Positions 1 through 10,406 of a stretch of 64,000 nucleotides of DNA are shown piece after piece. A model generated the notes under the pieces. It had not been told where the DNA came from and ran no database searches. It was given only the letters and a program-made list of their open reading frames with translations. Source of the DNA: Papaver somniferum (Eukaryota; Streptophyta; Magnoliopsida; Ranunculales; Papaveraceae); NCBI RefSeq assembly GCF_003573695.1, contig NC_039361.1, forward strand, positions 135,068,777 through 135,132,776. The letters are read 5' to 3'. Every line of letters begins with the position of its first letter. The first letter of the stretch is position 1. The translations under genes and the position numbers were made by a program.

Positions 1-472
1 AGATTTGGCATTGCAATTTATGAAAAATTTGGCTATATTTTTCAACTCTGATACAAGACTCAATATACAGTCCCTGTCATATTCATGATCCTATCAATTT
101 AACAGCAAAGCCACAACAAAATCATGGTTAACCCTAACTCTTCAGATCCAAATCTCTAAACCAAGCCCCCGTAAACACATTACTCGTTCATTCTGTTTTG
201 TCAAAATATTGAAACCGCAACAGATGAACAATGGAACATATGCACTTGGAATCTAAAGAAAATATTGCATCCGTAAATATTAAACATTCACAAAAAGTAT
301 ACTTCCAAGCAGCTTTATAAACAAACTAATTAAACATCCAAAAAAAAAACATAAGATACACTAATAACACAAAAAAAAGACACATATATATATTACTAAA
401 CAAAAGATGATGGATAAAGATGTTATTGAATACCATTCTTGCATAGCAAAACCATGAAAACAGAGGACTAGA
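1..472. other. AT-rich flank, no gene seen
   Basis: No convincing coding frame on either strand. It lies just downstream of the minus-strand acidic ORF and probably contains its 3' untranslated region and terminator. Confidence 0.4.
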
Positions 473-809
473 TCAGTTAGAATCCCCTTCTTCTTCACTG
501 TTGTTGTCGACAATCGTAACCACATCTTTGTATGGCCAATCATCATCATCATCAACATCATTGTCTTCATCTTCGTCCTCAAGCGCTGTCCCAAACCAAA
601 AGAAGTGTTTTGGATCATCATCATCCTCCTCCTCATCATCATCCTAAGAATCATCTTCATCGTCCTCCTCTTCTTCATCGTCAACAACATCATAATCATC
701 ATCCTCTTCATCTCCAAAACAAGAAACAATCTTGCAACCAAAATAACCAACAATCTCTTTGTCTTCATCAAGAAGAAGAAATCAGAAGAGTTACTACTAG
801 AGCAGTCAT
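473..809 (-). pseudogene. broken Asp/Glu-rich acidic protein gene
   Basis: Read on the minus strand from an ATG at 809, a 13-codon start (MTALVVTLLISSS) hits a stop. A second frame then runs to a TGA at 473-475, with one in-frame TAG near the middle. That frame has long runs of Asp and Glu from GAT/GAA/GAG repeats, a short ordered part (VGYFGCKIVSCFGDEEDDD) and a less repetitive end (PKHFFWFGTALEDED, WPYKDVVTIVDNN). The frame change and stop make it look broken, although an unseen intron could explain the frame change. A TATA box lies about 120 bp upstream. The family is not recognised; acidic tails occur in many chromatin and nucleolar proteins. The Met-rich and His-rich readings of the same bases are shadows. 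Confidence 0.45.
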
Positions 810-926
810 TTTGTCTGGTTTGATACTAAAACTTTCAGTTTTTGATACTGAAACCCTAGGTTCAGTTTAGAGAGAGACTTGGAAAAGAAATGGCCGAGTA
901 GTACTTTCCTAGTCTCCCTTGCTCGT

Positions 927-936
927 GTTTTATACC
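927..936 (-). promoter_or_regulatory. TATA box of the acidic gene
   Basis: GGTATAAAAC on the minus strand, about 120 bp upstream of the ATG at 809. The leader between them contains AACCTAGGGTTTCAG-like sequence common in plant 5' untranslated regions. Confidence 0.45.
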
Positions 937-1089
937 GTGACACGTTTTCACTTTAATATTCAACCTCTAGATTAGCCACGTACAAGCATGATAACTTGGC
1001 TAGTGAACAAGTATAGCTTTGCAAAATAAATAAATACAGTATAATAATATAAAATAAAAAAATTGAGTGGAAAGTTAACATCAAGGAAT

Positions 1090-1785
1090 TTAACTTGGAA
1101 GAAATATAAATTGGTTTACAAGCTCGTCCAAGAGTGACATCGGTAAAAATGGAAAATTAGCATTAAGCAATTTGTCTCGGTGGAATACTCCATGAAAACT
1201 TAGATTTGGACGAAAAATTCTTGCTAAGATCGTGACATCGAAATAAATAAAAATTGGTTTAGAAGCTCGTCCAAGAGTGACATCGGTAAAAATTAAAAAT
1301 TACCATGGATCGTGACATCGAAATATAAATTGGTTTACAAGCTCGTCCATGAGTGACATCGGTAAAAATAGAAAATTAAATCAATTTATCTCGGTGATCT
1401 CCGGAAACTTAGATTTGGATGAAATATACTTGCTATGATATCTTGACATCGAAATAAAAATCAGGGGTTTAGAAGCTCGTCCAAGAGTGACATCGGTAAA
1501 AATGGAAAAATACCATCAATCAATTTATCTTGGTGGAGATATGCCAGAAACTTAGATTTGGATGATAAATACTTGCTAAGATCGTGACATCGAAATAAAA
1601 ATTGGTTTACAAGCTCGTTCAAGAGTGACATCGGAAAAAATAGAAAATTACCATTAATCAATTTATCTTAGTGGAAATACTCTCGGAAACTTAGATTTGG
1701 ATGAAGTATACTCTCTAAGATCGTGACATCGAAATAAAAATTGGTTTAGCTAAATAAGCCATGTCCAATAGTGACATTGGTAAAA
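1090..1785. repeat. tandem repeat, ~140-bp unit, six copies
   Basis: The block AGCTCGTCCAAGAGTGACAT recurs at about 1121, 1264, 1340, 1474, 1612 and (diverged) 1754. Spacings are about 143, 76, 134, 138 and 142 bp, so one unit is half length. Each unit also holds GATCGTGACATCGAAAT and AAACTTAGATTTGGA. No coding frame spans the array. Confidence 0.8.
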
Positions 1786-1794
1786 AACTTGGAT

Positions 1795-2554
1795 ATCGAG
1801 TCTTGTCGACGAAGCCAATCATAGTCGTTTGTGACTTCATAATGCCGACCAACCAAATAAACTAGTTACACCTGATAACCTAACATCCCCAAACATCCTT
1901 GCCAATATTATCGGATGATCAGTCCGATACGACCAATAATGCGATATTATCGGATATTCATATGTATGTATCACTGATATTTCATGTTTTGTCCAGATTA
2001 AAGGCACAGACATGATAAAATCCTATCTTATCATCCAGTATTTTAAAAAATAAATATTGATCGGTTCTTTTAATACAAATTTAATTGTAAGAGCTAGCTA
2101 GAATTTCTTCTAAGAATATGAATTGGGATTTTAATCAAAAAAATTGCACCAAAAAGCATTTATGATCTTCCAAGGCACTAGCTACTACTATATTAATAAT
2201 TTATTATTTTGCTTCTAAGAATATGTGAATTGGGAGTAAAATAGTGCAATGTTGTTGACTAAGTAGTAAAGAAAAGATACTATTATATCCAAGGAACTAG
2301 TAACAAAGGAATTAGCTAGTACAATAATAAGTACTCCAGTTTGCAGTGGTATTTTTTGATCTTTGATTATTTCTACTTTAACAATTTGTGTAGAATATCA
2401 AGTGGGACCCTGTCCTAAATACCAGCCCCATCACTAAATACTAGGAGTATATATATGGAACATTCCTATGATTGTTTTTTGAATTTTAGGGGTACATTCC
2501 TATGGTAGTTGTACTTTAGGACTTCTTTTTATGTGTGACTGAAAGAGAAGTATT
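1795..2554. other. AT-rich spacer, no gene seen
   Basis: No supported gene. Short ATTATCGGAT repeats occur around 1905-1960. The last bases (AACTG, 2555-2559) are the left target-site copy of LTR element 1. Confidence 0.4.
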
Positions 2555-2559
2555 AACTG

Positions 2560-4855
2560 TGTTAGAGCATTGCTCAGTCGAACTCGCATGCGTTGCTATC
2601 TCAAGCATGTTTGTCAATGTTAGTGATCAAAACTATAAATCTTGATTTCTAGTCTATTATATATAAGTCTCAGACTAGGATAGAAAGTGTAGTAGAGCTC
2701 AAGGACTTCATGGCGATTCATCATACAAGTAGAAGAACTACTCAAGGAACCGGTGGAACTTCTCGACACAAAGGTATGTGAAGACTTGAACTTATCTGTC
2801 ACTAAAAAGTATGTTTATTCTATCTCCTACTCTTTGAGACAAGAAGACGTATGCGATATATATATAGACTTGGATTATACACATTTGGTATTTCGAGCCG
2901 AGTATACCTCGCCTATCTATATCTCGAAATATGTGTTGGTATGCTTTTCGCTTCGATCAAGTTTATCGTTACCATGTGGACTAAAGTCATGATATGTTCG
3001 AATCATCTTGAAAATTTCTTTGACGAGAAATGTTGTAACAACTATATAACGTCCTCTAAGAATGTTTCAATGATTGAAATGAGAGTTTAGATTACATAAC
3101 CAATGATGGAGATAAGCATTATTGTGGAAACACATTTATGTATAAGTACTATTCCTTGAACCAAAGTTTGTGAACTTTGTTGATCAAGAGAACCGGAAGA
3201 ATGGCATGAGCCAAGTCCGCGAACTCAGTCCGCGAACTGCCGAAGTTCTCAAACCTGAGAATTTCTGCTGGAGTTGACAAACTACTTGAGTGAATCTAAG
3301 TCCGCGAACTCAGTCCGCGAACCCAGTCCGCGAACCGGGGAAGTTCTCATACCCGAGAATTTCTGCTGGAGTTTGTAAACTCTGCCCGGTAAATTAAGTC
3401 CCTGAACTTAGTCTGCGAACTTGAGAAGGTTATATATCTGAAGATGATTTCTGAACTTAAACTTAAAAATACTAAGGAATGCATTTTGCAAACTGTGGCT
3501 ATAAAATTTCATGAACCGATTCAAGTGAATCAAATCATATTTGCTTCAATTGTGTCTTGTGTAGTACATGAGATTTCCTTGCAATTGAACAACTCTCTAA
3601 CTAGTTCATTTGAAGTCATTTGAACTAGTTATGGTGAAGAATAACATGGTTGATATGAAATGTTCATATGGCTAAACATTTGGTTAACTATTGTTGAACC
3701 AACAAGTGCATATATTTGGGTACGGCTAAAAAACCTAGAACAAGTGCATTGTCAAGTGTGTATAACAAGATAAGTTTTCGATCTAACGGTTGAGAAATAT
3801 TAGCTTGAATCTAAATCAGGATTTCATCTAAAGAATATTGAATTCTTTGTTACTAAGCTAACATTGATTGCGAACCCTGATTTGAAAGACTATATAAAGG
3901 AGACATCTAGTATTGTGCAAAACTAATCCCCACACCTTACGTGCGATACTAGTTTGCGTGATAGAGTCGACTCTCCTTTAAACTATGGTTTTCTTCTTCT
4001 AAAACCAGGTTAACATCTTGTTTCGCTACCATACGATTAAGATTTTTGTGAGGTGATTGATAACTCTAGGATGTTCTTCGGGAATATAAGACCGGATTAT
4101 CAATTGGTTCCTATTCACCTTGATTATTATCAAAAGACGGAACAAAACCTTTAGGGTTTATCTGTGGGAGGCAGATTGATCCTTTGATAGACTTGTCTAT
4201 GGGAGATGGATTTGTTTATTCTCAAAGCCCGCGATTTTGGGTCGTAGGAACTCTTAGTTGTGGGTGAGATCAGTTAAGGGAATCAATTGCGCAGTATCCT
4301 GCTGGGATCAGAGGCATAGGGAGTACAACTGTACCTTTGATCAGCGGGGGACTGATTGGGGTTCAACTACAATCCAGTCCGAATTTATCTTGGAGTAGGT
4401 TAGTGTATGTAGCGGTTTAATACAGTGTGTGTTCAATCTGGACTAGGTCCAGGGGTTTTTCTGCATTTGCGGTTTCCTCGTTAACAAAATTTCTGGTGTC
4501 TGTGTTATTTCAATTTCCGCATTATATTGTTTTATCTTTATCATTGAAATAATACAGGTTGTGTGTTAGATCATCAATTAGAGTAATCCAAACTTTGGTT
4601 GTTGATTGTCATTGATTGATTCTTGGATATTGGTCTTTGGTACCATCCAAGTTATTCCTTGTGTTTGATTAAAAACTTGCTGATTTCTATAGCTCGAGTA
4701 AATCAAAACAAGAGAGAGATATTAACTCCTTGAGATACTTTTACCTAGATTGAGTCTGACTGTCTAGTTGATTCTCTATAAAGTATTTCGGAGTTAGTCC
4801 ATACAGATTGCTAAGAGAAATATTGGGTGGTGTTGTTATACCCCTGCTTTTTGAA
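2560..4855 (+). repeat. 5' LTR of element 1
   Basis: Starts TGTTAGAGCATTGCTCAGTC and ends CTGCTTTTTGA, where the other copies end in CTTTTTCA. Compared with the 3' LTR it lacks 189 bp, equivalent to 11855-12043, with AAC at both breakpoints. This fits a microhomology deletion after insertion. Confidence 0.85.
3891..3898 (+). promoter_or_regulatory. LTR TATA box (element 1, 5' LTR)
   Basis: TATATAAA within GACTATATAAAGGAGAC. The same site occurs in the other LTRs of this family at 11734, 25751 and 32050. It probably marks the U3/R boundary of the retroelement transcript. Confidence 0.6.
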
Positions 4856-4857
4856 TT

Positions 4858-4869
4858 GGTATCAGAGCA
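4858..4869 (+). promoter_or_regulatory. primer binding site, element 1
   Basis: TGGTATCAGAGC two bases after the LTR end. This is the standard Ty1/copia primer site, complementary to the 3' end of initiator tRNA-Met. Confidence 0.85.
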
Positions 4870-4920
4870 AGCAAACACATTCAAGACCTTACAAGTCTGT
4901 GTTTGTAGCGATCTGATTTT

Positions 4921-7900
4921 ATAGACAGAGGTGCTATCTCTATTAACGTAGCACCAGTCTTCGATGGCTCTAATTACTTATGGTGGAAAATTTCTATGCG
5001 AGCTTTTCTTCAAGCGCGTGATTTTCAATAATGGGTATATGTTGTTAATGGCTATGATGCTCCCATTGTGGCCTGGAGATGTAAACGTTCCCAAGAATAT
5101 TGATGAATATAATCCTACTGAGATACTTGCTGTAAAGAAAAATTCGGACGGTTTGAATGCCGTCATACATGCCATTACCCCAAATCTTCAGCACCATGTG
5201 TCAAATTGCACTAGGTCTAGAGATGCTTGGGATATTTTAGAAACCGTATTTGAAGGTTACTCTAGTAAAAAGGAAGCTAGCCTTCAAAACCTTAATTCTG
5301 ATTGGGAGAACCTTTGTATGGAAGATTAAGATACATTTGATGAGTTTAATCACAAAGTGTCTGAAATTGTTAATGCATCTTTTGCATTGGGTAAGACTAT
5401 TCCTGAAAAGGACATTGTGATGAAAATTCTCAGATCGCTGCCATCTAGATACGAGTCTAAGAAGCTGATAGACACATTCTTGTGTCCGGTTTGTCTCGAT
5501 TCTATATGTTGTTAGGGCTCATTTTTGTACTTATTATGGTGTTTTATTTATTTGTAGGTATTTTTGGCCAATAAACATTTTTGGAAAAAATTGGCTCGAA
5601 AAGTTGTCGGAAAGCACCCGGAGGACATTTGCTATTCGGACTCTCACTTTGGATAAGGGGTAACCTAATTACTAAGGGGCATCCCATTTCTAGGCATTTA
5701 CTAATCGCACCCCTACTCTGGATAAGGGGCAACCATCTTCAACATTCAAAAATCAGGTTTTTGGCTGGAAAAAAGTGCAGTTAAAGAGCAGTTTTGGCAA
5801 TCGTGATTTGAAGGAGTTTGAGGTCGATTAAACCTCTGATTTTCATAGGATAGACTCCTTATGGGTCTAGGAATCTGATATGGGTGTTTAAATCGATTAG
5901 AATGGGCTCAATCGACGGATTTTTCTCACAACAAGAAAATATGGAAAGTCACGTGTGTGACCTGTTTTAGGGAATTTTAGAGAGATTAAAGCGTTGTAAA
6001 CCTTCCCAAAGATTTGTATCTATCTAAGGAAAAGTTTAGAATAAAAAGGAAAGCTCAGAAACGCGTAGAAATCCTAAAACAAGAAATTGTCGCAACTTGG
6101 CCGTGAAGAGAAGGAAAGAGATTTTGGAAGATTTGGGAGAGATTTAATCGGTATTTTTGATATAAATAGATGTCTTGGGTCATATAGAAGAGGTGTCGAG
6201 AGTTTGGGAACCTAAGGAGAGCCAGAGAAGAAGAAATCAGAGCTTTACCAAACTCTGTTTCTGCTGCTGCTGCTGCTAAAGAAGAAGAAGAACGCGAAGA
6301 ACATTGACGCTCGGTAGACAGTCGCAGAAAAGTGTCGTTGTTTAACAGCTGAAGAACATTAAGATGTTCAGGGCAGTCTTATTCTAGGGTCTTAAAATCA
6401 GTGACAAAGCAACAGTTTTTCTGTAACAGTTCCATTGTAACAGCTGTTTTGCAACACCAATACACTGTTGCAAACAGTATGTGTTATTACTTTTCACTCT
6501 TTTAATCATCTTTTGAGCAACAAACACATATTTTGAGGTCATGATTAATATGAGGAGCTAAACCCCATTGCTGAGGCGATAGAGGAAGCTATTTTTCCAA
6601 TAAAAAGTGGTATATTCTATTTTATGTTTTTATTTGCAATAATTATATGATTATTTGCCTTGAACTATTATTGAATATGATTTTTATTTGAGTGATTGTG
6701 ATCTATTTTGATGGAGTATGCTTAGTTTTAAGACTTTTGATGCTTCATACTTGGTATTTACAATTATTACTTTTGAAAATCTACTTGTTGCAATATTTTA
6801 GAATCAAATTAAACAAGAAAATTGCACAAATATAAGTATTTATTTAATCACTTTGAATTTGGAAAATAGTGGAATCTTAGCCTCAGTGTTTCTTTTAGTA
6901 TTGATATCATCTTTGATTGAGTTTTCTATAATTTTTAGTGAGTTTTCTATTTTAATATTAGAATTTAAGTCTAATTAATATCCTTCACAAGTCTGAGAAT
7001 CGAACCACTTTTACCACTCACTACAAATCACATCATAAGCATGCCATCGTTGAGGGAAATAACCTTGATAATCTTTCCAGAAATACATTGGTTGGAAAGC
7101 TAAAAATCTTTGATCATGAGCATACATCCAAAATCAGAAAGGATGTTGCCTTTAAAGCACAGAAGAACACTAAGGTACTTGATAAAAGTAAAAGTGTTTA
7201 TGTCTCTGAGGATGATCAGTCTGAGGGTGATTTTTCGGATGAAGATCTTGACAAATCAGTCTCCTTGATTACAAGACAGTTTAGGGATCTTCTATTGAAG
7301 AGAAGTAAACAGTTTTCAAGAGACAAACCTAGGTCGTCAGATAAACCTCACAATCGCGTCCCTCCTAAAAACAGGGATGATGACGAGGACATGCCACAGT
7401 GCTTTAAGTATAAAGGTTTTGGTCATTTTGCAAACGAGTTACCAAATCGTAGAAAATACACTGGGAACAAAGGTCTTGCTGTAGCACTTGATGAGATGTC
7501 TGAGATATATGATTCTGATGAAGATAGGAAATCAAGTGTTGGTCTTCTATGTGAAAACATTGATTTTGATAATTGTAGAAATACATATATCAACCTTGAT
7601 GGTTTCGGTGAAGAAGAGAATCCAATCAAGCTGGAAGAATCAATTGACCTATCCTTTGGAAACTCTGTTTGTAATGTTTCAGGATCTACTATGTGTCTGG
7701 ATGCTTTCACACCACAAATGCCTGAATACTATCAAAGTTTGACGTGCTCATTTTGTTCTCAGAAGGGTCATGAACTATCAAGATGTTACAAGTACAAACA
7801 TCAAGTGAGGCACGCCAACAAACTTCAACGAAGAACAAATAGATTGGCATGGAAGCTTAAACTTGCTCAGAAGACTGCTGAGGTATATAGGATTTTATCT

Positions 7901-8044
7901 TCGTCTAAGAAGTTGGTTTCCAAATACAAAATAAGACCATTAGAGAAGAAGGTATGGTCAAATCGCTTTGATAGACAGAATTCTGAGGATTCCTCTCGAG
8001 AGGAAAATGGTGGACAGATTGTTATTCACCACAACACAAATTGA
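4921..8044 (+). pseudogene. broken gag (UBN2-type, zinc knuckles) of element 1
   Basis: Retroviral-type capsid/nucleocapsid protein of a copia element. The start codon is ATA at 4921, where element 2 has ATG. The first part reads FDGSNYLWWKISMRAFLQ, then has a stop and a frame change near 5070. It continues as NSDGLNAVIHA, LQHHVS and DAWDILETVFEG, typical of the UBN2 gag domain. The solo LTR splits it between codons for ...SRYESKK and HAIVEG. The rest, to the TGA at 8042, is one open frame. A first knuckle, CFKYKGFGHFANEL (7400 region), has lost two of its Cys. A second, CSFCSQKGHELSRC (near 7747), is a perfect CX2CX4HX4C. A basic tail follows, and there is no pol after it. Confidence 0.8.
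5466..7035 (+). mobile_element. solo LTR, probably Ty3/Gypsy Athila/Tat type
   Basis: A 1570-bp insert in the gag of element 1 begins TGATAGACACATTC and ends CACATCA. Flanks GAAGC (5461-5465) and TAAGC (7036-7040) are a 5-bp target duplication with one mismatch. Gag reading resumes right after it, as shown by the homologous uninterrupted gag at 50.3 kb. It has no ORF of note, a TATA box (TATAAATA, 6161-6168) and a GCTGCT/GAAGAA microsatellite near 6260-6295. The end (AGAATCGAACCACTT...ACCACTCACTAC) resembles Athila/Tat LTR ends. That family call is inference; the insertion itself is clear. Confidence 0.75.
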
Positions 8045-8352
8045 TTGTGTTGTTTGGTAAATCTTGTCTCATGTGACTGATCAAAAGAGACAAGGTCGTA
8101 TACCAATCAGGCTTTATTAAAAGTTTTTCTTCTTCTTTTCTTAGTTGTTTGTCTATCAAAATAAAAGAAAGGGTTATTATCGACAATTCTACTCTTATAG
8201 GGTTTAGAGTTTGGCGTCCACAAACCTGTTTAAAAGTTGCGAACCCTACATTTCTTTTTCCTCTCTGATATCATTTATATCTTAAGACTGCTTGATGACA
8301 TTGTGAATTCCACTCACAAAAACCAGTTGTTTATAATTGTTCTCTAAGCATC

Positions 8353-8714
8353 ATGTCTTTGGATGGAAAAGATGTCAATATGATTGTTAAGCCATCAATC
8401 AAGGAAAAAGAGAAATCTCCAGTAACTCCTTCCTTGAAAAGAAAGAGGAGGAATACAAGAAAGCCAAGGGATGTCCCTTATAACTCTCAGAAGTTTTCCG
8501 ATGTTCTTGATGAGTTGAAGGAAGTAAGAAAGGAGATTAGTGAAAGTCTTGCGTTTTAAGATCTTTGGAAATTCAGAAGGCCCTGGTTCGACATCATCAG
8601 CCAAGATGGTTCGTTGGTATTGACTCCTTCCTCCACGAACCTTACATTCCAATGGTTATTGACGACAAGGAGTTCGGGAATGATAAGGAATTTCTCAAAG
8701 ACATTGTTTCCTAG
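8353..8714 (+). pseudogene. small second ORF (ORF2) of element 1
   Basis: Opens at an ATG about 310 bp after gag and would give about 120 residues. The first 68 codons are open (MSLDGKDVNM..., basic KRKRRNTRKPRD, then a likely coiled coil VLDELKEVRKEI). A one-base shift near 8555 moves into a second frame (SLEIQKALVRHH, WFVGIDSFLHEPYIP) ending in TAG at 8712. No family is recognised. LTR elements 2 (28592) and 3 (51071) also carry a small charged, coiled-coil-prone ORF at this position, so it is probably a genuine element gene with one frameshift. Confidence 0.5.
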
Positions 8715-10390
8715 TATGTCTTCTTTTTGGTTTAGTTGGGAGAATAACTAGTGCTTTGAATAGCAATGATTGTGACTACACATAGCTATTATTTTTCATC
8801 TTTTTTTTTAGGTTTATTGGTTTAAATTCTAAAAATATTTGGATGATGATGTTTTGCAGTATTTAATCATTATGATTTGTTATATTGCAATTTGTTATGG
8901 GATATTGGTGTTTACGTCCGTGAACTATGTTTGTCCCATACTTTGTCAAAAATAAAGTCGTTCGTGTTCGGTATTCACGTACTGGTAAAAGAAAGAATAG
9001 ACTTTTGACAAATACAAAAGTTAAGCCTATATTGTCAATTATTTGATGGAAGATAGGTTAAAATCTTTTGTTTTCAAGGATTATGTCTATTGTTGTCATT
9101 ATGCAAATAGTGATTGAAGATATAATGAATCCTTGTGTATTCCGCAGTATTGATCATCCCTGATCCATATTTTATGTATTACTGTGAGGCTCCGTAATGT
9201 ATCTTATGTTGAGCATTATACAACCAAGTTGATTTTTTTAGCTTAGTTGTTGTTCCGTGAGATATGTTATGTCGAGCATATTGAACTAAATTAATCATCT
9301 TGTTTGGTTATTTAGTTATTGCTCCGTAAGTATTCTTATGTCGAGCAAAACAAACGAAAATTAAATTGATTACTTTTGTAATTAGTTTGGTTGTGTATTC
9401 CAATTAGATTAATTATGGGTTCTCTTGTAATTAATCTAGTTGAGTATTTTTGTGACTCCATAAGGTTTTCTTGTGTTGAGTATATGAACAGTTAAGCTAA
9501 TCATCATCTTATGGTTAACTTACTCGTATCTCCGTAAGTTCTCTTATGTTGAGCAAAATCAATTGAATTGATCACTTTTTGTGTTTAATTTGGTTGTGTA
9601 TTCCGATTAAATTAGTCATGGGTTTATTTGTGACTAATTTGATTGAGTTTTTGGATATAGAAAATCATTCTCATGGTTTTTGGTGTCCAATAATAATCCT
9701 TCTTTTCTTTTGAAATTAAGGTCGCTTTTGTTGTTCTTTCGGGAATGACATCAAATGGGGGAGAGTTCTTTTGAAATTGTGCTTAATGGTCATATCTTGA
9801 GGGGTGTGCGGCTATGGAATTTTAGAGGAGTTATCTTGTATCTTTAAACTCCTTGATGAATGCATTAAACTTCGGCTTTATGATTGCATCTAAATTAGTT
9901 GGTATGTATTTTTTTTAGTCATGAAATGTCTCTTTCGGAAATTTCATTATGATCCCGTTCTTGTACCTTTGCCAATTTTATTGACAAAAAGGGGGAGAAT
10001 TAATATGTAGTTCACACTACAAATACATATGGTTTTCGGATCATTGTGTAAGGGGGAGTGGTTTCCATGTGATATGGAGTATTGACTAAGGAGGAGTGAT
10101 ACATATCACCATAGTATTATTGTTGAAGTTGTGATACAATTGGACTTTGACATTGTGTGATAATACTATGACATTGTATAACAATGATCGAGACCGATGC
10201 TTTCTCTATATTATAGCTACGGATCTTCAACAGCGGTGATGCTAAACTTACAACCTTTGGGATCATTGAAGTACTTGGAAGTGACGAAGATTTCGAGGAA
10301 TGTTGAAGATTAGACATGTGGAATAGGAGCTACTAAAGTTTCTTTATCTTTTTTGTATTTCATATGTATTGATAGTTTTGCCACTAAAAT
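8715..10390 (+). other. noncoding 3' module of element 1 with degenerate repeats
   Basis: No ORF. Five diverged copies of CTCCGTAAG...CTTATGTCGAGCA lie near 9187, 9249, 9320, 9453 and 9530. They alternate with ATTCCAATTAGATTAATTATG-type blocks (9395, 9600). Purine tracts lie at about 9752, 9984 and 10050. The whole module is matched base for base along most of its length by 29003-30775 of element 2. Confidence 0.7.
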
Positions 10391-10406
10391 ACACAAAGGG
10401 GGAGAT
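10391..10406 (+). promoter_or_regulatory. polypurine tract before the 3' LTR of element 1
   Basis: ACACAAAGGGGGAGAT directly precedes TGTTAGAGC. It would prime plus-strand DNA synthesis. Related AGGGGGAG tracts lie upstream at 9752-10060. Confidence 0.8.

Noticed and set aside
361..771. Met-rich 136-codon minus-strand frame and overlapping His/Pro-rich plus-strand frame
   Set aside because: Both are shifted readings of GAT/ATC repeats; the acidic frame is the biologically plausible one.
8760..10400. Possible pol genes in element 1
   Set aside because: No integrase, RT or RNase H motif in any frame; the stretch is repetitive and noncoding and is duplicated as such in element 2.
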